Position numbers and translations under genes: made by a program. This document shows positions 11,991 through 23,960 of a stretch of DNA of 64,000 nt, piece by piece; positions within the stretch are counted from its first letter, which is position 1, and each line of letters begins with the position of its first letter. Location of the stretch: the NCBI GenBank assembly GCA_009617715.1, contig VTFK01000152.1:2294001-2358000 (forward strand). The letters are read 5' to 3'. This stretch comes from Plectrocnemia conspersa. Taxonomy: Eukaryota > Arthropoda > Insecta > Trichoptera > Polycentropodidae. The notes under the pieces were generated by a model. It saw only the letters and a list, made by a program, of their open reading frames with translations, was not told the origin of the DNA and did not search any database.

Positions 11991-14480
11991 ATATGTGGAA
12001 TGCTTATCTATTTTAGGTGTGCACCATTGTTTTTTTAATGTTTATAAAGGTTTTGTAATGGTTATCATGAATCATTAGGGATACCTGTCAATTTACGGTG
12101 GTCTGATTTGTAATAAAAAAATGAAATGAATTTTTCAAAAAGTTGAGGGTCCGGCATTTGCACACTTGCAAACTTTGGTACCTCACGACAGTGAGGTACC
12201 AAATAATTTTTTTGTCAAATTTATTACAAATATAAAACTTTATATTTTGTGGTCATTTTTTACATATTATTTTTTTATATTTTATATGTATGTTGAGAAT
12301 GTAATCAATTCTTTAAAAACAATGAAAAGTAGTAAATTAAAAAAAAATGGTCTAATTATGGTCTAAAATATATAAGTTATTAATAAGTCTTATTGTAATG
12401 TATTTGTTTTGATTAGATATTTTAGATTAAAGAAATATATGTATGTGTACATAATAATCACTATAAAATAAACAATCTTTTCACAAGCTAAGGAACACAA
12501 AACTTAGTTTTTAGTTCAAAACGTACTGCGTCAATAATTTAAATCAACCATAAAAATCCAAGTATTTCGTTAAAGCAAAAATATTAAAAAATAAACTTTT
12601 TCGTAAATTTATAAAATTTACAAAAGGTTTATTTGTTGTAAAAAAAATGTTTGTAGAATTTTGTCATGTTTTGGAATATTTTTTCTACTTATTAAAATAC
12701 AACACAAATTCAGAAATAATTTACTAATTTAATATATTATAAAAAGCTAATTAAAAATAATTTGTTAATGTAAATATTAGGAAAAAACGATAATTTTTCT
12801 AGAGAATGTTTTTAAAAATAAAATCTACTGTATCTACAAAAAACAAGTGTTCAGAAGAAATCTGCTTGTAGTTTTATACATAAATCGAGTTATCGTATAC
12901 ATATACATATGTGGTAAACATCTTATTACAATGTTACCTTCATGTGTTACATCTTTCTCAGAAATCTGATGATGTCAAATATACGATGAATCCGATTCTA
13001 GTGGGCGAGAGACAAGAAGACTGCTCGTGCGGGTTGGATAGTTATGCGCTTTGTTTTTATTTTTAGAGATGATTAGCCACTTGGAAACTTAGCTGAGATA
13101 ATTGAGACGGATCGTAATGAGGTATCGCAGTATGAAATCCCACGCGCTGAGCAAATCGGAAATCTGATAATAAGAATAGCTCGTATGCTATGTAATGTGG
13201 ATGCTGTGTTTATAATACACATTTTCATGTTGTAAATTTGCGCGTGCCTTTTTTGAGACGTTCCTTCTTTGGGTGTGTCACAGATGATTGATTGGAGGCT
13301 GCAACATGAATAATGCATTACGGGATCGATGCGAAGGGTGGATGGTTTTTTGCGTTGTTTTTTGAAAGATTTTATATTTTTTAATATAAAGTATACTAAT
13401 ATAATAAGGTTTTGAAAATAATAATTTAATAAATATAACATATAACACTATATGTATAACTAATAGAAAAATGTTGCAGCTCATGGAAGGACAATCGAAG
13501 TCAATGACAATAAATAATTAATAATATATTTTTTTTTAGACTCTCAAAAAAGATATTTGGTTCATATATTAATTTTAATTTTTATGTTTTATTTTTAATA
13601 TTTGAAGCAATTGCCAACTAAATGGCAATTGAATCACCGATAGCAAAAAATTACAAATATTTAGTCTACATTTTGTCATTAAATAAAACCGTCATTTACA
13701 AAAAGCTACTACAATAAAGTACGGATTAAGAACTCAATTTAAAATCAGCGCATAATTGTACATATTATTGTTGCAAAAAATAGATGTCAACTAAATAATG
13801 AATTACGCTTCATAAGTAATATTAAAACAAAATTAAACAAGCTGATAAAAAACTAATAACAACAGCAAAAATGCTCTTTTTATATAAAATAAAAATATAT
13901 TGATAATTATACACTGCCTAAATAAATTTGGAAGAAAATAGTATGTATGTACAATATTTCATAGTCTTTCGTCTATAACAAAAAACTAACATAATAATAT
14001 ATACTTTACAAATTTGGTTTTAAACGAATGTATCATAAATACACCAAAATCTTAACTATAAAGCAACAAATCTGTTTATTGAAGCAAAAAACCTCTCGTA
14101 CGGTGAGCACTGGCGTCATGAAAGTTGCAGTTTTTAGATCAACAAAACAATTTTTTCTCTGGGTAGTAAAATACCGGTTAATCGTGAAAGTGATTAAAAA
14201 CAATTATTTCTGCCGGGAATTTCTTAGAATATAACAAGGGCTTTTGGAAAAATAGAGACACGGTTTTAATCAGCGTCTAAATTAAATTATATTATCTTTA
14301 TGAAAAAAATGTAAAATTGCTGTACAGTGTTATGTTTATAAATAAGTCCAAAATCTTTCAGTTGCTAATGGAAGAAAACATGAATAGTATTTGAGAAGGA
14401 ATAGGCACAGCACCCGAATAAGAATGATTATTTCACTTTTCAGCACATACATATTTTATTATTATTGTAAATCTACCGTT
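11991..14480. other. Intron 4, right part; island at 12960-13340
   Basis: Mostly AT-rich DNA. Positions 12960-13340 are richer in GC and contain a 122-codon minus-strand frame (13441-13073) whose end reads ISYCDTSLRSVSIISAKF. I recognise no family and suspect chance or old repeat sequence. A perfect short hairpin at 12174-12203 is listed separately. Confidence 0.25.
12174..12203. repeat. Perfect 13-bp-arm hairpin
   Basis: TTTGGTACCTCAC is followed by a 4-base spacer GACA and its exact reverse complement. It stands in AT-rich DNA with no neighbouring gene or T-run that would make it a terminator. Confidence 0.8.
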
Positions 14481-14483
14481 GTA

Positions 14484-14660
14484 ACATTACAGGCGCCAGC
14501 CCAATGCGTTACAACTCAGTCTGGATCAGTGACATGTTTAAACTATTATTATAGCTTCCATTTAATATATGTCACCATGCAGCTTATAAAATAAAATTTG
14601 AACCCACGGCTCTGGATTTTTAATCCAGCACGTTACAGACTATTCCGGTCTAAAGTTGTT
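14484..14660 (-). repeat. SINE with shortened body and a distinct tRNA-like head
   Basis: Read on the minus strand, the head (14660-14598) has GACCGGAATAGTCTGTAACG, an anticodon-arm-like CTGGATTAAAAATCCAG and a B box GTGGGTTCAAATT. It is followed by the core AATATATGTCACC region in reverse and the family tail, seen on the plus strand as AGGCGCCAGCCCAATGCGTT. The tail is the same as in SINEs with other heads in this window. Confidence 0.6.
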
Positions 14661-14789
14661 TATAAATAAATTGATCGATTTGAGGATGCTAGTGACGTAC
14701 GGGTTTGAGCAAATAAGCCTTCTATCGTTTGCTTGTTGCTTGCTAATGTCACAGTACTAAACATGTTTATAGATTAAAAAAGAGCAAAC

Positions 14790-14923
14790 CTGCACAGAGA
14801 GCTGCGACATGTCGACAGGCGTGATCCTCTTGAGCGCCGAGAGCCGCTCCAGCCTCTCGCGCGCCTGCTGTTCCACGGCAATGACGAAGGCATCCTGGAC
14901 GATGTTTTGTCCGAGGTCCACTG
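14790..14923 (-). CDS. PDZ-domain protein, exon 4
   Basis: On the minus strand the acceptor TTGTCTGTTCCCAG precedes the exon and the donor CAG|GTTTGC follows it. The 134-base exon starts in phase 1 and ends in phase 0. It completes an Ala codon shared with exon 3 and encodes VDLGQNIVQDAFVIAVEQQA, then RERLERLSALKRITPVDMSQ and LSVQ (residues 131-174). The segment after the PDZ domain looks like a charged amphipathic helix, possibly a short coiled coil (EQQARERLERLSALKR). GC content is far above that of the flanking DNA. The phase match to exon 3, across 36.5 kb, supports one transcript, although further small exons of length divisible by three cannot be excluded. Confidence 0.8.
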
Positions 14924-15189
14924 CTGGGAACAGACAACCAAAAGCGCACCCCATTAGTAAACGTCCTTAAGAAATGTTACATGTATTACAATAAAAATAA
15001 ATGTTAAATGTCATAAAGAAGTTTTACGAGGCAAGAAAAGGGTTTCTGTTGAAGGATAAATTTGACTGAACTCTCGTTATTTCAAGTCGGTAGCAAAGTG
15101 GTAGTTCCGCGGACAAGTTCTGACTGAGTTACTAATGTAAGCGATTCAGTACGGTAGTGTTTTGATTTGTATATATATATAAATATTTT

Positions 15190-15655
15190 TTTTTCCAAAA
15201 CACGTTTAGTGTAATGAGTCGATCGACCCACCATACATACGCTCATAAGATTTGCAATATAGTTAAGGTCAGTGTGAGCTTATTTATACATATTTAAATT
15301 TCAATTTTTGTGACAGTATAGAATTCTTAAGCACCCTGTGTATGTTTGTTAGCAAAATCCAATGTATCATTTTTTTGCAAAATGGCGACAAGTATAAAAA
15401 TTCAATCACTCATAACTCAGCAGTGTTAAATTTTAACAAAAAGTTCGCTAAACATGAAACGTTTAGAAGCTTAAAATACATGCAAATAAAATATAAAAAA
15501 TATAGATTTTTGCTTCAAAACAAGCGAAGTATCAGTTCGATCGGACCCCATACTAGCCATTTTGAGACTTTCGGAAGAGTTAACGCTCTTAACTGCTTGG
15601 TTTCGAAGATTAAAATTTAAATTTTTAGTATCGCATAGAACTAACGTGCAGCCCC
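15190..15655 (+). repeat. Direct repeat, copy 1 (partner at 16013-16478)
   Basis: From TTCCAAAACACGTTTAGTG to the AGTATCGCATAG region, this segment matches the partner copy almost base for base over about 465 bp. The spacing between equivalent positions is about 826 bp. Differences are mostly single bases (CCAATGTATC versus CAAATGTGTC) and small indels. A 92-codon frame in this copy (15342-15620) and a 104-codon one in the other copy encode related peptides starting MFVSKI, but they look like by-products of the repeat. Confidence 0.85.
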
Positions 15656-16012
15656 TATACGTTATGTTTAAAAAAAATATATAAAACTTTTTTTCAAAAT
15701 GGCGGCTAATGTAAAAATTCAAAGTGTCATAACTTTGCTAAATGAAATCCTACTGAAAAATGTTGTATGCAAAAAGTGTTTAGAAACTTAATTTGCATTT
15801 AAAAACAATTTTACATTTTTTTTTTTAATAAAAACCGAGTCTTACGGTATATTGACCGGGCCCCCGAACGAGCTTTTATGCGACTCAGCATATAGTTAAC
15901 GCTCGTATGAGGTTTCTATTTAAGAAATCGACTTGAATTTTTTATACAAAATAGAGCTTTCGACTATACTTACGATACAGTTTAGAAAAATTAAAAAATA
16001 ATGAAAAAAAGG
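15656..16012. repeat. Spacer of the duplication, with a diverged sub-repeat
   Basis: Positions 15690-15760 (AAAATGGCGGCTAATGTAAA, AATTCAAAGTGTCATAAC) resemble the AAAATGGCGACAAGTATAAA, AATTCAATCACTCATAAC block of the flanking copies. The whole 15190-16478 region may therefore be an array of an older shorter unit. Confidence 0.5.
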
Positions 16013-16478
16013 TTTTTTTTTCAAAACACGTTTAGTGTTATGAGTCGATCGACCCACCATACATACGCTCATAAGATTTGCAATATAGTTAAGGTCAGTG
16101 TGAGCTTATTTATACATATTTAAATTTCAATTTTTGTGACAGTATAGAATTCTTAAGCACCCTGTGTATGTTTGTTAGCAAAATCAAATGTGTCAATTTT
16201 TTGCAAAATGGCGACAAGTATAAAAATTCAATCACTCATAACTCAGTAGTGGTAAATTTTACCAAAAAGTTCGCTATACATGAAACGTTTAGAAGCCTAA
16301 AATACGTCCAAATAAAATATAAAAAATATAGATTTTTGCTTCAAAACAAGCGATGTATCAGTTCGATCGGACCCCCCCATACTAGCCATTTTGAGACTTT
16401 CAGAAGAGTTAACGCTCTTAACTGCTTGGTTTTAAAGATTAAAAATTACATTTTTAGTATCGTATATAACTACCGTAT
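16013..16478 (+). repeat. Direct repeat, copy 2
   Basis: This is the partner of 15190-15655, with the same order and orientation and high identity by eye. The shared landmarks include GAGTCGATCGACCCACCATA, the GAATTCTTAAGCACCCTGTG block and GTTAACGCTCTTAACTGCTT. Confidence 0.85.
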
Positions 16479-19310
16479 ATAACTACCTTTAATCTACACA
16501 CTTAAGAAATAGAAAAAGTCAGACCACCCACCTAGTCCTTGATACTTTGAACAATAGAGATAATTTGGGATGGAACCAGATTCTTTGCTATTTTCAGAAA
16601 AACAACTTATCAGACGTTTGTGTTAAATAACGTCGTATATTTAGTATATTTAACAATGTTTTTTATAGAATGAGAAATCGGATATATTTGAGCACCGACA
16701 TTTTTTTTAATCATTTGGCGAAATATGCAAAATAACTGACCTCATATGCAGGGGAAGGGTCCCCATACTAACGCGTCGTAGGAGAAGTCTTTCTACCTGT
16801 AACTGTTACCCAAACAATTATTTGTCCGGACACGCCCTTCTTTGACATATTGTATGTTTTGAAGTTACGGAACACTTGTGTAACTATGGATAATTTTTTG
16901 AACGATATGATAAAAATAGTGGATAAAAACAAATAAATACTACCCTTAAAAATAAAGAGGATAATAGCAAAAAGTTATGTTTTTTTAAACGATAAAGAGA
17001 CTTATTATTCCCTTGCGTTTCCAATTTATCACGGTTGTGAAAACCTTTTAGTTTATAGGAGTTAATATTTAAGGAGGCTTAAATTTAATGCAATAGGTAA
17101 GTCTACCCTATAATCGGCTTTTCTTCGATCGATTGACTATCTAGGAAATTGTTGCCTTATCCTTTTCATTATATTCTCCAGAGTTTCCAACTTTCGAGTG
17201 GGTTTACGAGCTTTTCGCGGCGCCCCTGAAAAGTGTGCGCCCCTACGTGGACCTCCAGAGCAATGGGAGCGGTTGTGACCCGCGTTTTGTGGGTCGCAGC
17301 GCGCGAGGTCAACGGTAATGACTGTTACCAAACTGGTTTCGCTATGAGAGAGGGGCCGTCGCCGACTAACCGCATCGCCCCGGGCGCCAACATCCGAAAA
17401 ATGCGCTTTCTCATTATCGGCCTTTGCATCGGAACACTTTCGAAACGCTTTTGACAGCGCCGGAACGCTCCGTTCCCCTGCCGGTTTGCCCCTGACCGAA
17501 CGATGTCCTAATCGAATCACAACTTTAAATATAACTGTAGAAGTAAGATTCAAATCTAGGCAACTCAAAGTTTCCGCTAGGTTCCGCGTAACGTGATAGA
17601 GTCGTAGCAACTTTGTGATTGTACTGTGCATCAATTTGAAATCATAGAAACTGATGCCAAAATTCATTGTCAATTGACGTCATAAACAGAATTTCAAGCA
17701 AAAATATGTACCATTCACGATGATAAATAGCCATCCGTTGTCAATGATAAACTGAAAAATCGTTTTAATTGACGTTTGCAAGTGATAAACATTCTTTCAA
17801 TGAGTTCTGTTGAAATTTATTGCCACTTTTTTATGTTTATGACGATGAAGTTAATAGTTGGTAAACTACGACCCGCTGCCTATTTTAAATATTAATCGTA
17901 CTCTTAAAGCAGAGTGGAGTGCTAATTATTTTGATATCAAATTATATGATTTGTGCGATGATGTTTGTATTAAAAGAATACAATAAACGTCACTCGACAC
18001 CATATTCATAACGATCAAAACGGATTTTTTATCACAATGCATTTTGCTACGTAAATAAAATGAGGCTGTAACTTAGTATTATTTATTAACTAATAAATAA
18101 AGCCATTTACTGTTGGTAAATTAATAAAATCGTGTATGATTGTAGCAGCATTACTTCAATTTATCAGGCTTTCAGTGAGAACAGTGTTGAGCACATTGCG
18201 AGTAACATCAATAGGCAATTAAATCAAAGGTTTTCGAAAGAATTTATTTGGTTTAAATGTTCTGACCAACGCTCGCTCGCACCTATCCTGTTTAAATTTA
18301 AAAAAAGTATTGATGTATCAAAACGTTGTTGGCCGCTTTCGTAACCGTTAGGGCCAAACCATTGTCAATCTCGGTAATGTAACGCAGCGGACATGACCAT
18401 TGCTTTTTATTTCGTGCGTTGTGCTTCTGAATTTAGCTAAACAACGATAGTTGAATGTTTGATTGGAATGTTATAATATTTTCCAAACCATGCTCCTTTC
18501 TATAATACATCCACGTATTTAATTCATTACAAAACATAAGTTTCGATGTGAAATAACTTGCAAAAAAGTATAGCTTTATCATAGCGACTATTTATAAAGA
18601 TACCGACATTTATAATTAATTTACATTTATCACAATAAGTTTCATGTATTAAGCGTAAATCAAACAAACATTTACATAACGCTCACGTTGAGCTTAATTC
18701 GCCAGGATTGCGCTAATAACTCCCAACAGACATTCCGATGAATAACAATCCTAATAGACTGATTTTCGCAACTGACCAACCTAAAGCCTGCAAAACTCGT
18801 CTGGCTTTTGTGCCATTGTTGCCAGACAACAATCGACAATCAAAATCGGTTTAGTCACGTTAAAGCATTCCGCGATATAATTATTCGTGAGTTTACCTGT
18901 TGCACGGAAGCATAGGCACACCGATAATGGCACTAATAGTTCATAGCTCAGATTGCTCTGATTTCGAACGAAATAATTGGCATTTGAACTCAATTACGGC
19001 GACGAACCACGTTCAAGGGAATGGCATAATGTAAACATTGATTTTATGGTCTATCGTGCGTCGGAATTGCTTTGTTGGCACGCAGACTATAGGGAAGAGC
19101 GTGCGTGAAAACTCAACGTAAAAATAGCTGAATATGATTAAGAAAACCATGTGTTGCTATGTAGTTAAAAGAACTATATAATTATATAAAAGAATAATAA
19201 AAAAATACAACAACTAATTTTCCATCCTCCGTTCTTGAAATATTTTATAATGATAAGGAATAACTTTTCCGTTATCAAATCGATTCAGTTATTATTATAT
19301 TAAAAACTAA
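16479..19310. other. Intron 3 stretch with GC-richer islands at 17200-17500 and 18640-19080
   Basis: Positions 17200-17500 are CpG-rich and open in both directions: a minus-strand frame of 178 codons (17673-17137) and a plus-strand frame of 73 codons (17233-17454) overlap. Neither shows a family I know, and the overlap suggests chance in GC-rich DNA. Positions 18640-19080 are of mixed composition and contain ATTGTTG/CAACAAT pairs near 18825, the sort of site bound by SOX proteins. Both islands are plausible regulatory elements of the host gene, but this is inference from composition only. Confidence 0.25.
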
Positions 19311-19311
19311 C

Positions 19312-19355
19312 TTACTGCCAAATAAATATCTAACTAGATATTTATTTGGCAGTAA
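19312..19355. repeat. Near-perfect 44-bp palindrome
   Basis: Two 21-base arms (TTACTGCCAAATAAATATCTA and its exact complement) are separated only by AC. There is no mismatch in the arms. The loop is too short for a miRNA precursor. It could be a recent inverted duplication or the head-to-head end of an element. Confidence 0.9.
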
Positions 19356-19359
19356 CAAA

Positions 19360-19570
19360 GAGTCTGTTTCCACCCTAAATCTTCTCATTGACCAGTTAAT
19401 CGAGAACTTAAAGGGCGTTGGACTTCCACTAATTATTAAAGGGTATATAAGCTAAAACATTTACGCATGGAACTATCACCAGAAACACACTTTAAATGAA
19501 CAAGAATTTAGTTGAACTCGTGCCAAGCGGAGCTACGTCGAATCGACCATGACAGCTCTTCAAAACACGA
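19360..19570 (+). pseudogene. Second-type Jockey-like reverse transcriptase fragment
   Basis: The plus frame reads ESVSTLNLLIDQLIENLKGV, then GLPLIIKGI and stop. After a frameshift VPSGATSNRP appears at the position of the GLPQGA.L.P motif. Order and spacing fit the segment upstream of the catalytic block in Jockey-clade enzymes. The fragment appears to belong to a different lineage from the GSNLGPLLF type elsewhere in the window. The assignment rests on short motifs only. Confidence 0.4.
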
Positions 19571-20214
19571 TAAAACTTAAAATAAATTTAAAGGCCATTT
19601 TGAAAAATAATAGTTAAAATATTATAGATTTATATCTATACATTTATATTGTATTTTTCCTTCAAAATAATAATTCAAACACTGGAATACATATGTCCAC
19701 AAATAGGTATTTTTCTTAATCTCAAAAACTCGCTAACGAATAAATTCAACTTTGATATGAACGAGTTAATGGAAGCTCACTTATACATTTACAAATGAAG
19801 ACTTAATTGTTTTATAATTTATACTTTAAAACAGAAAATATATGTGTCTGTCACATGAACGCCTCCCAAACGTGACTTTGGCACATGTCACTCTGGCTGC
19901 AAAGTCTACTGTACATATTATTTTTTACTTTGAAATTGAAAGTTGAAATTTGAGCTGAACAGCGATGTGCTGAATGAAGGCCGATCACTTGCTATACTGC
20001 AATATGTGACAATTAAACCGCTGAAGAAACTGAACAGAGACGTGCTGATGCCCAATTACGTGCTACTGCAATACGTAAAGACAATATACTTAAAATATTA
20101 TAAATGCTTCATTCAAATAAATTTGTAATAACAGAATAAATATTGACTTTGAAACCGGAGCTAGTAGATTAATAAAACACAAATTTAAATTATACTGATA
20201 ATGAACTTATTGCT

Positions 20215-20510
20215 AAGACTTGCTCGGTCAAGAATGTGAATAAAGCTTTCATGCATCATGGAAGAATGTGATCTCAATGAAGAGCGAATATTTCAGAAAT
20301 AAAATGCAATTAAAAAGGACACAGCATTTTATTGAGACAATATATTAAAGTGAATTGACAAATTTTTAAAATAAAAAACCGAATAGATAAAAATTTAAAA
20401 AACACTATTCTTAGTTATTTTATATTACTCTATTTTGATACATTATATTTCCATTCACATTTCAGGAACCAATTTGGTACGAAAGTCTAGTAAGACCGCT
20501 TGTGTATATC
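20215..20510 (+). pseudogene. Tigger/pogo 3' end relic
   Basis: At 20225-20345 diverged remnants of the C-terminal block shared by the other two Tigger copies can be read (NVNKAFMHH, MEECDLNEERI, NAIKKDTAFY). They are followed by TTTCAGGAACCAATTTGGTA and CGAAAGTCTAGTAAGACCGC, then TTGTG, a variant of the 3' terminal inverted repeat of the copies at 25578 and 31245. The 5' end was not found. Confidence 0.5.
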
Positions 20511-20639
20511 TATGTAGATAAATTGCAGTGATTTTTTTTATAAGTTGCCTTCAATGTATTTCTAAAATACTGTTTCCAAATAATAATATTAACATTCAAC
20601 TAAAAATAAACAAAACTAACACCACCCACAACATACGAT

Positions 20640-21060
20640 ACGGCATGTGAATTAAAACGCGTGCACATATCGCATTACGCGTGCATTATGTCCCCTCGAC
20701 GTCGACGCCGACGGGTCGATTCCCGTGCATGTGTACAAAAATAAATTTTATATGTTTACCCCATCGAGCGAATATTCTCAACCCCATGGCGTCGCGCCAC
20801 CACCCTTTGTCGGTTGATATACAAAATGATAAAAAATATAACTTCCAGGCTCGTTCGTCGGCGGATGGCTTCGCAATAAACCATAAACACGGTGTGCCGA
20901 TTTTCATTCACAAAATCGCGGCGCACCTGTTCTCCGCTACAATGGCACAGGGCGTTCCGAAAGTATGTGCCCAACCCCCTGATGAATATCGCCAATATGT
21001 CGTCTCGCATTTTGAAGTAAAAATTGGGTCGAAATTGTTATATTGTTATTTATGAATCGA
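20640..21060. other. GC-richer island, candidate conserved noncoding or exon-like
   Basis: Open frames overlap on both strands: 124 codons plus (20681-21055), and 73 and 84 codons minus. The text starts ACGCGTGCACATATCGCATT and carries CGACGTCGACGCCGACGGGT. No protein family was recognised in any frame. The overlap of open frames argues for composition rather than coding. A regulatory role in the long intron is possible. Confidence 0.25.
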
Positions 21061-21359
21061 GTGATACATGACACATGTAAAAAAAACGTTAAGCGTGAAT
21101 TCATTTTTATTTTTGAATAATTATTTATTTATTTAACAGATCATCCCAATGCGGCCCAATGATTAACAATGTTGTTACAATATACAAAAAATAATATATA
21201 GTAAAAAACATGAAACGAATCGGACCAGCTCCTTTTAGCTGACATTAAATATATCGATGTGCAATACCAGCGTTGTATGACCTGATTTTAACGGGCATCA
21301 GAAGATGACGCGATCTTGATTCTCTAAGACATTCCGGAATCCAAAATTAAAATTCCTCA

Positions 21360-21900
21360 AGAATAGTTCGATTGTCAAGAGCACTATTCAGTAATTTGAA
21401 TAAATTCTTAACGACATGCAAGGTTCTGCCAGAACTCAGCGAATCGTATCCGAACGCTGCAAAAAAAAGCGCTGAGATACAAGAACGGATAATATCCGCA
21501 TATAACCTTTTTTTTGTTCAAGAAAGAGTATTTGTTTATTCGGGGACTCCAAATTATAGATCACTATTCAAGAATGCTACTAACTAAGGTGTCATAGAGA
21601 ACGCGAATATCTGATGGATCGTCAAAGTGAAACGCGTTCCTCACAACGCCTAGCATCTTCAATTGCTCTCAAAAAATATTCTGAGATCTTTATTTAAAGT
21701 TTCTCTAGTCAAAACCTACCTATCGAGATTTTAAAAATATTCTGATAGATACAGAAAAAGATCGGGTAAATGACACAATATGGCACTTTCCGACACTTAA
21801 TGGCAAACGGTTAACGAAAGCCCATCTCCATAGAGAATCTAAATCACTATAGAGAGTAGGAGTCCACAGCAGATCAAATGCATTAAAACAAACTTAAATC
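21360..21900 (-). pseudogene. Jockey-type reverse transcriptase relic, minus strand
   Basis: Read on the minus strand the segment shows VNRLPLSVGKCHIVSFTRSF, then MLGVVRNAFHFDDPSDIRVL, YDTLVSSILE with a stop, SIIWSPRINKYSFL and shifted remnants of the tail. This is the block after the catalytic motif in Jockey-like enzymes, and is collinear with the copy at 43500-44190. Stops and frameshifts make it inactive. Confidence 0.7.
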
Positions 21901-22484
21901 AGTGGCATACAAAATAAAATGAAGCTTCTATCTGCCGTTTTTATAACATTAATAAACATCCTGAAGAGCAGACAGAGCTTAATTTAGAAAATTTTTGTCG
22001 ATCACTCTATAAAATATTCATTGAGAAAAAAAATTATAATTTATTACTGTTTTTAAAAATCAGTTCATAAAAAAATATTGTATGATATTTTTTTAAATAT
22101 GTAACGATTATTTATTATTTTTTAAATTATATACTTTACATAAAATAAAACATTGATTAGCAAAGTAGTTTTATTAATTTTAGCTATGGAAATAGACCAT
22201 CCAGCTTTTTTAAATGAAGAGTACTGATCCTAAAGTTTTGGCAATCTTTGTTTGTATTATGTTGTGAACCCTGTTTAAGGGTTAGTAAGTTTATGGAAAG
22301 ATATGATTATTTTATTATCTAAAAATGATATTCTGAAATGTACGAAACACGATGTCCCACATTCATTTTTATGTGATCAACATTTTTTTTTATTTTTATA
22401 AACACATTCAGGTCACTAAAAAAATAATTTTCATACAAGAGTTGTGAGTTACACAAAAAATAATATCATTCAGTAAGATGACAG

Positions 22485-22600
22485 ATTTTAGCCTAATGCG
22501 TTACAACATGATCAATACCTACATAAAAGTAGTGGAACAGCAGACTGAAATCAAAGGATTTAAGCCCAGGTCTTAGTCACTGTATATTGTACTTAGAACT
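22485..22600 (-). repeat. SINE fragment (tail and head remains)
   Basis: TTTTAGCCTAATGCGTTACA (tail), CAGACTGAAATCAAAG (body) and TTTAAGCCCAGGTCTTAGTC (B-box region in reverse) occur in the order expected of a minus-strand SINE with a large internal deletion. Confidence 0.5.
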
Positions 22601-23224
22601 AGTTTTATTATTTTCCATGACACTTTTGCGAAAATTCATAAACACACTTTGTGAGAAAATTATTTAACTTACAAGTTGCGAGTTAAATAATTTTTTTACA
22701 AGTGAGTTTGACTAATAATAAAGCAAGGTTTCAAACACAAAGCGCTATAGTCGTGTCAAATAATAAACAGACGAAGAGCCTCGAAGTTGTGAAAATGTCT
22801 ATCTCTGAGTCTCTCTGGTCTCTGGTTCCTAGTGATGTGACAAAGTGTCAGTTGTTGCAGCTCAGACAAATGAGAAAGAAGGAAAGTTTAGAACTAATCG
22901 AATTTTTGCTTAACTTTGCCTTCAGAACATCTCTTGGCAAGAACTTAAGTGGCTTTTGCGGGTGACCATCTGATAATTACAAATAATACCAACAAAAAGA
23001 CTTGTTTAATGCATTTTTTCTAGAATTATTGGTTCAAAGCTTATGAATTTAAAAATTTATAAATTTAGCTTTCAAGTTAAAAAATAAAAAATAAATTATT
23101 ATCATTAAAATTGTAAAAATTATATATAAAAAGTTAAATAAATTAATAAAATAAATACAGATATTGTTTAAAACGTGTGCTATTTATGAATACAGTGAGA
23201 AATAAATTATGCAAAAAATATGTT
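22601..23224. other. AT-rich intron sequence
   Basis: An 87-codon plus frame at 22702-22965 has a Ser/Leu/Lys-rich product (ESLWSLVPSDVTKCQLLQLR) that I do not recognise. Nothing else is seen. Confidence 0.2.
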
Positions 23225-23342
23225 GCTAACACTTCGCGGTCTGCTGATTATTAGCTGAATTAAACGTGTGTAATAAATCGTGAAGAATTATGCGTAGTGT
23301 AAGAGATTGAAAAGTGCGTCATTGGACCGCGAAGGGTTAATG
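23225..23342. mobile_element. piggyBac-type MITE, about 115 bp
   Basis: The left end ACACTTCGCGGTCTGCTGA and right end TCATTGGACCGCGAAGGGTT are inverted repeats of about 13 bp (CTTCGCGGTC core). The right end is followed by TTAA overlapping GGTTAA, the left is preceded by CTAA, one change from TTAA. Size, TTAA target and TIR start fit non-autonomous piggyBac-type elements. Confidence 0.6.
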
Positions 23343-23639
23343 GAATAATTGTGGACTGTCAGTGCGTTAACGGTGCGTGCCATGTCAAAATTTAATTACT
23401 TTAAAAATGAATAATGTAAATAATACATAAAGAAACTAGTAACAAGTGTGACCTAATTCCAATAACTATGTCAATTAGATTTTATTATACTGAAATACAT
23501 ATGTCACTGCGTCGATAGAAGCTGTAGAAGCGCCGCTTCTTAAATTATTATTTATATAAATAATTTAATTACCGGTAAACATGTTTATTTATTCGATGAT
23601 ATTTTAACTAAAGATCGATTGTAATAGTTCAATCTTTAT

Positions 23640-23960
23640 TGAGACACCATACTGAAATCAAAGTATAGTGAAATATATTTTATTAACTATAAACTTTTAT
23701 TACAGTTTTCGATCAATAGATGTCACTATACATGACCTAGATATTCATCTGTGAGATTATGAAAATCTAAGAAAACCTAATCGGTGATGATCGATCGGAA
23801 TTTTAGTTTTATAATAATAACAGATACAATTTAATTAAAAAAATATTAAAGTTAATAAGTGATTCGAACCCAAGACACTTAAAAGTAGTTTTATTATTTA
23901 CCATGATACTTTTACCAAAATTCATAAACACCCTCTCAAAAATGCACGCGCATAACGTAG
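23640..23960 (-). repeat. tRNA-headed SINE copy
   Basis: In the family's reverse order: CACCATACTGAAATCAAAGT, AATAGATGTCACTATACATG, then GAGATTATGAAAATCTAAGA, GATGATCGATCGGAATT and a B box seen as GATTCGAACCCAAGAC. The last part is degraded after 23900. Confidence 0.65.

Noticed and set aside
12174..12203. Hairpin as a transcription terminator or small RNA
   Set aside because: There is no neighbouring transcription unit and 13-bp arms with a 4-base loop are too short for a miRNA precursor.
17137..17673. 178-codon minus-strand open frame
   Set aside because: It overlaps an open plus-strand frame in a CpG-rich island. The residue mix is low in hydrophobic pattern and no domain is visible, so composition explains the length.
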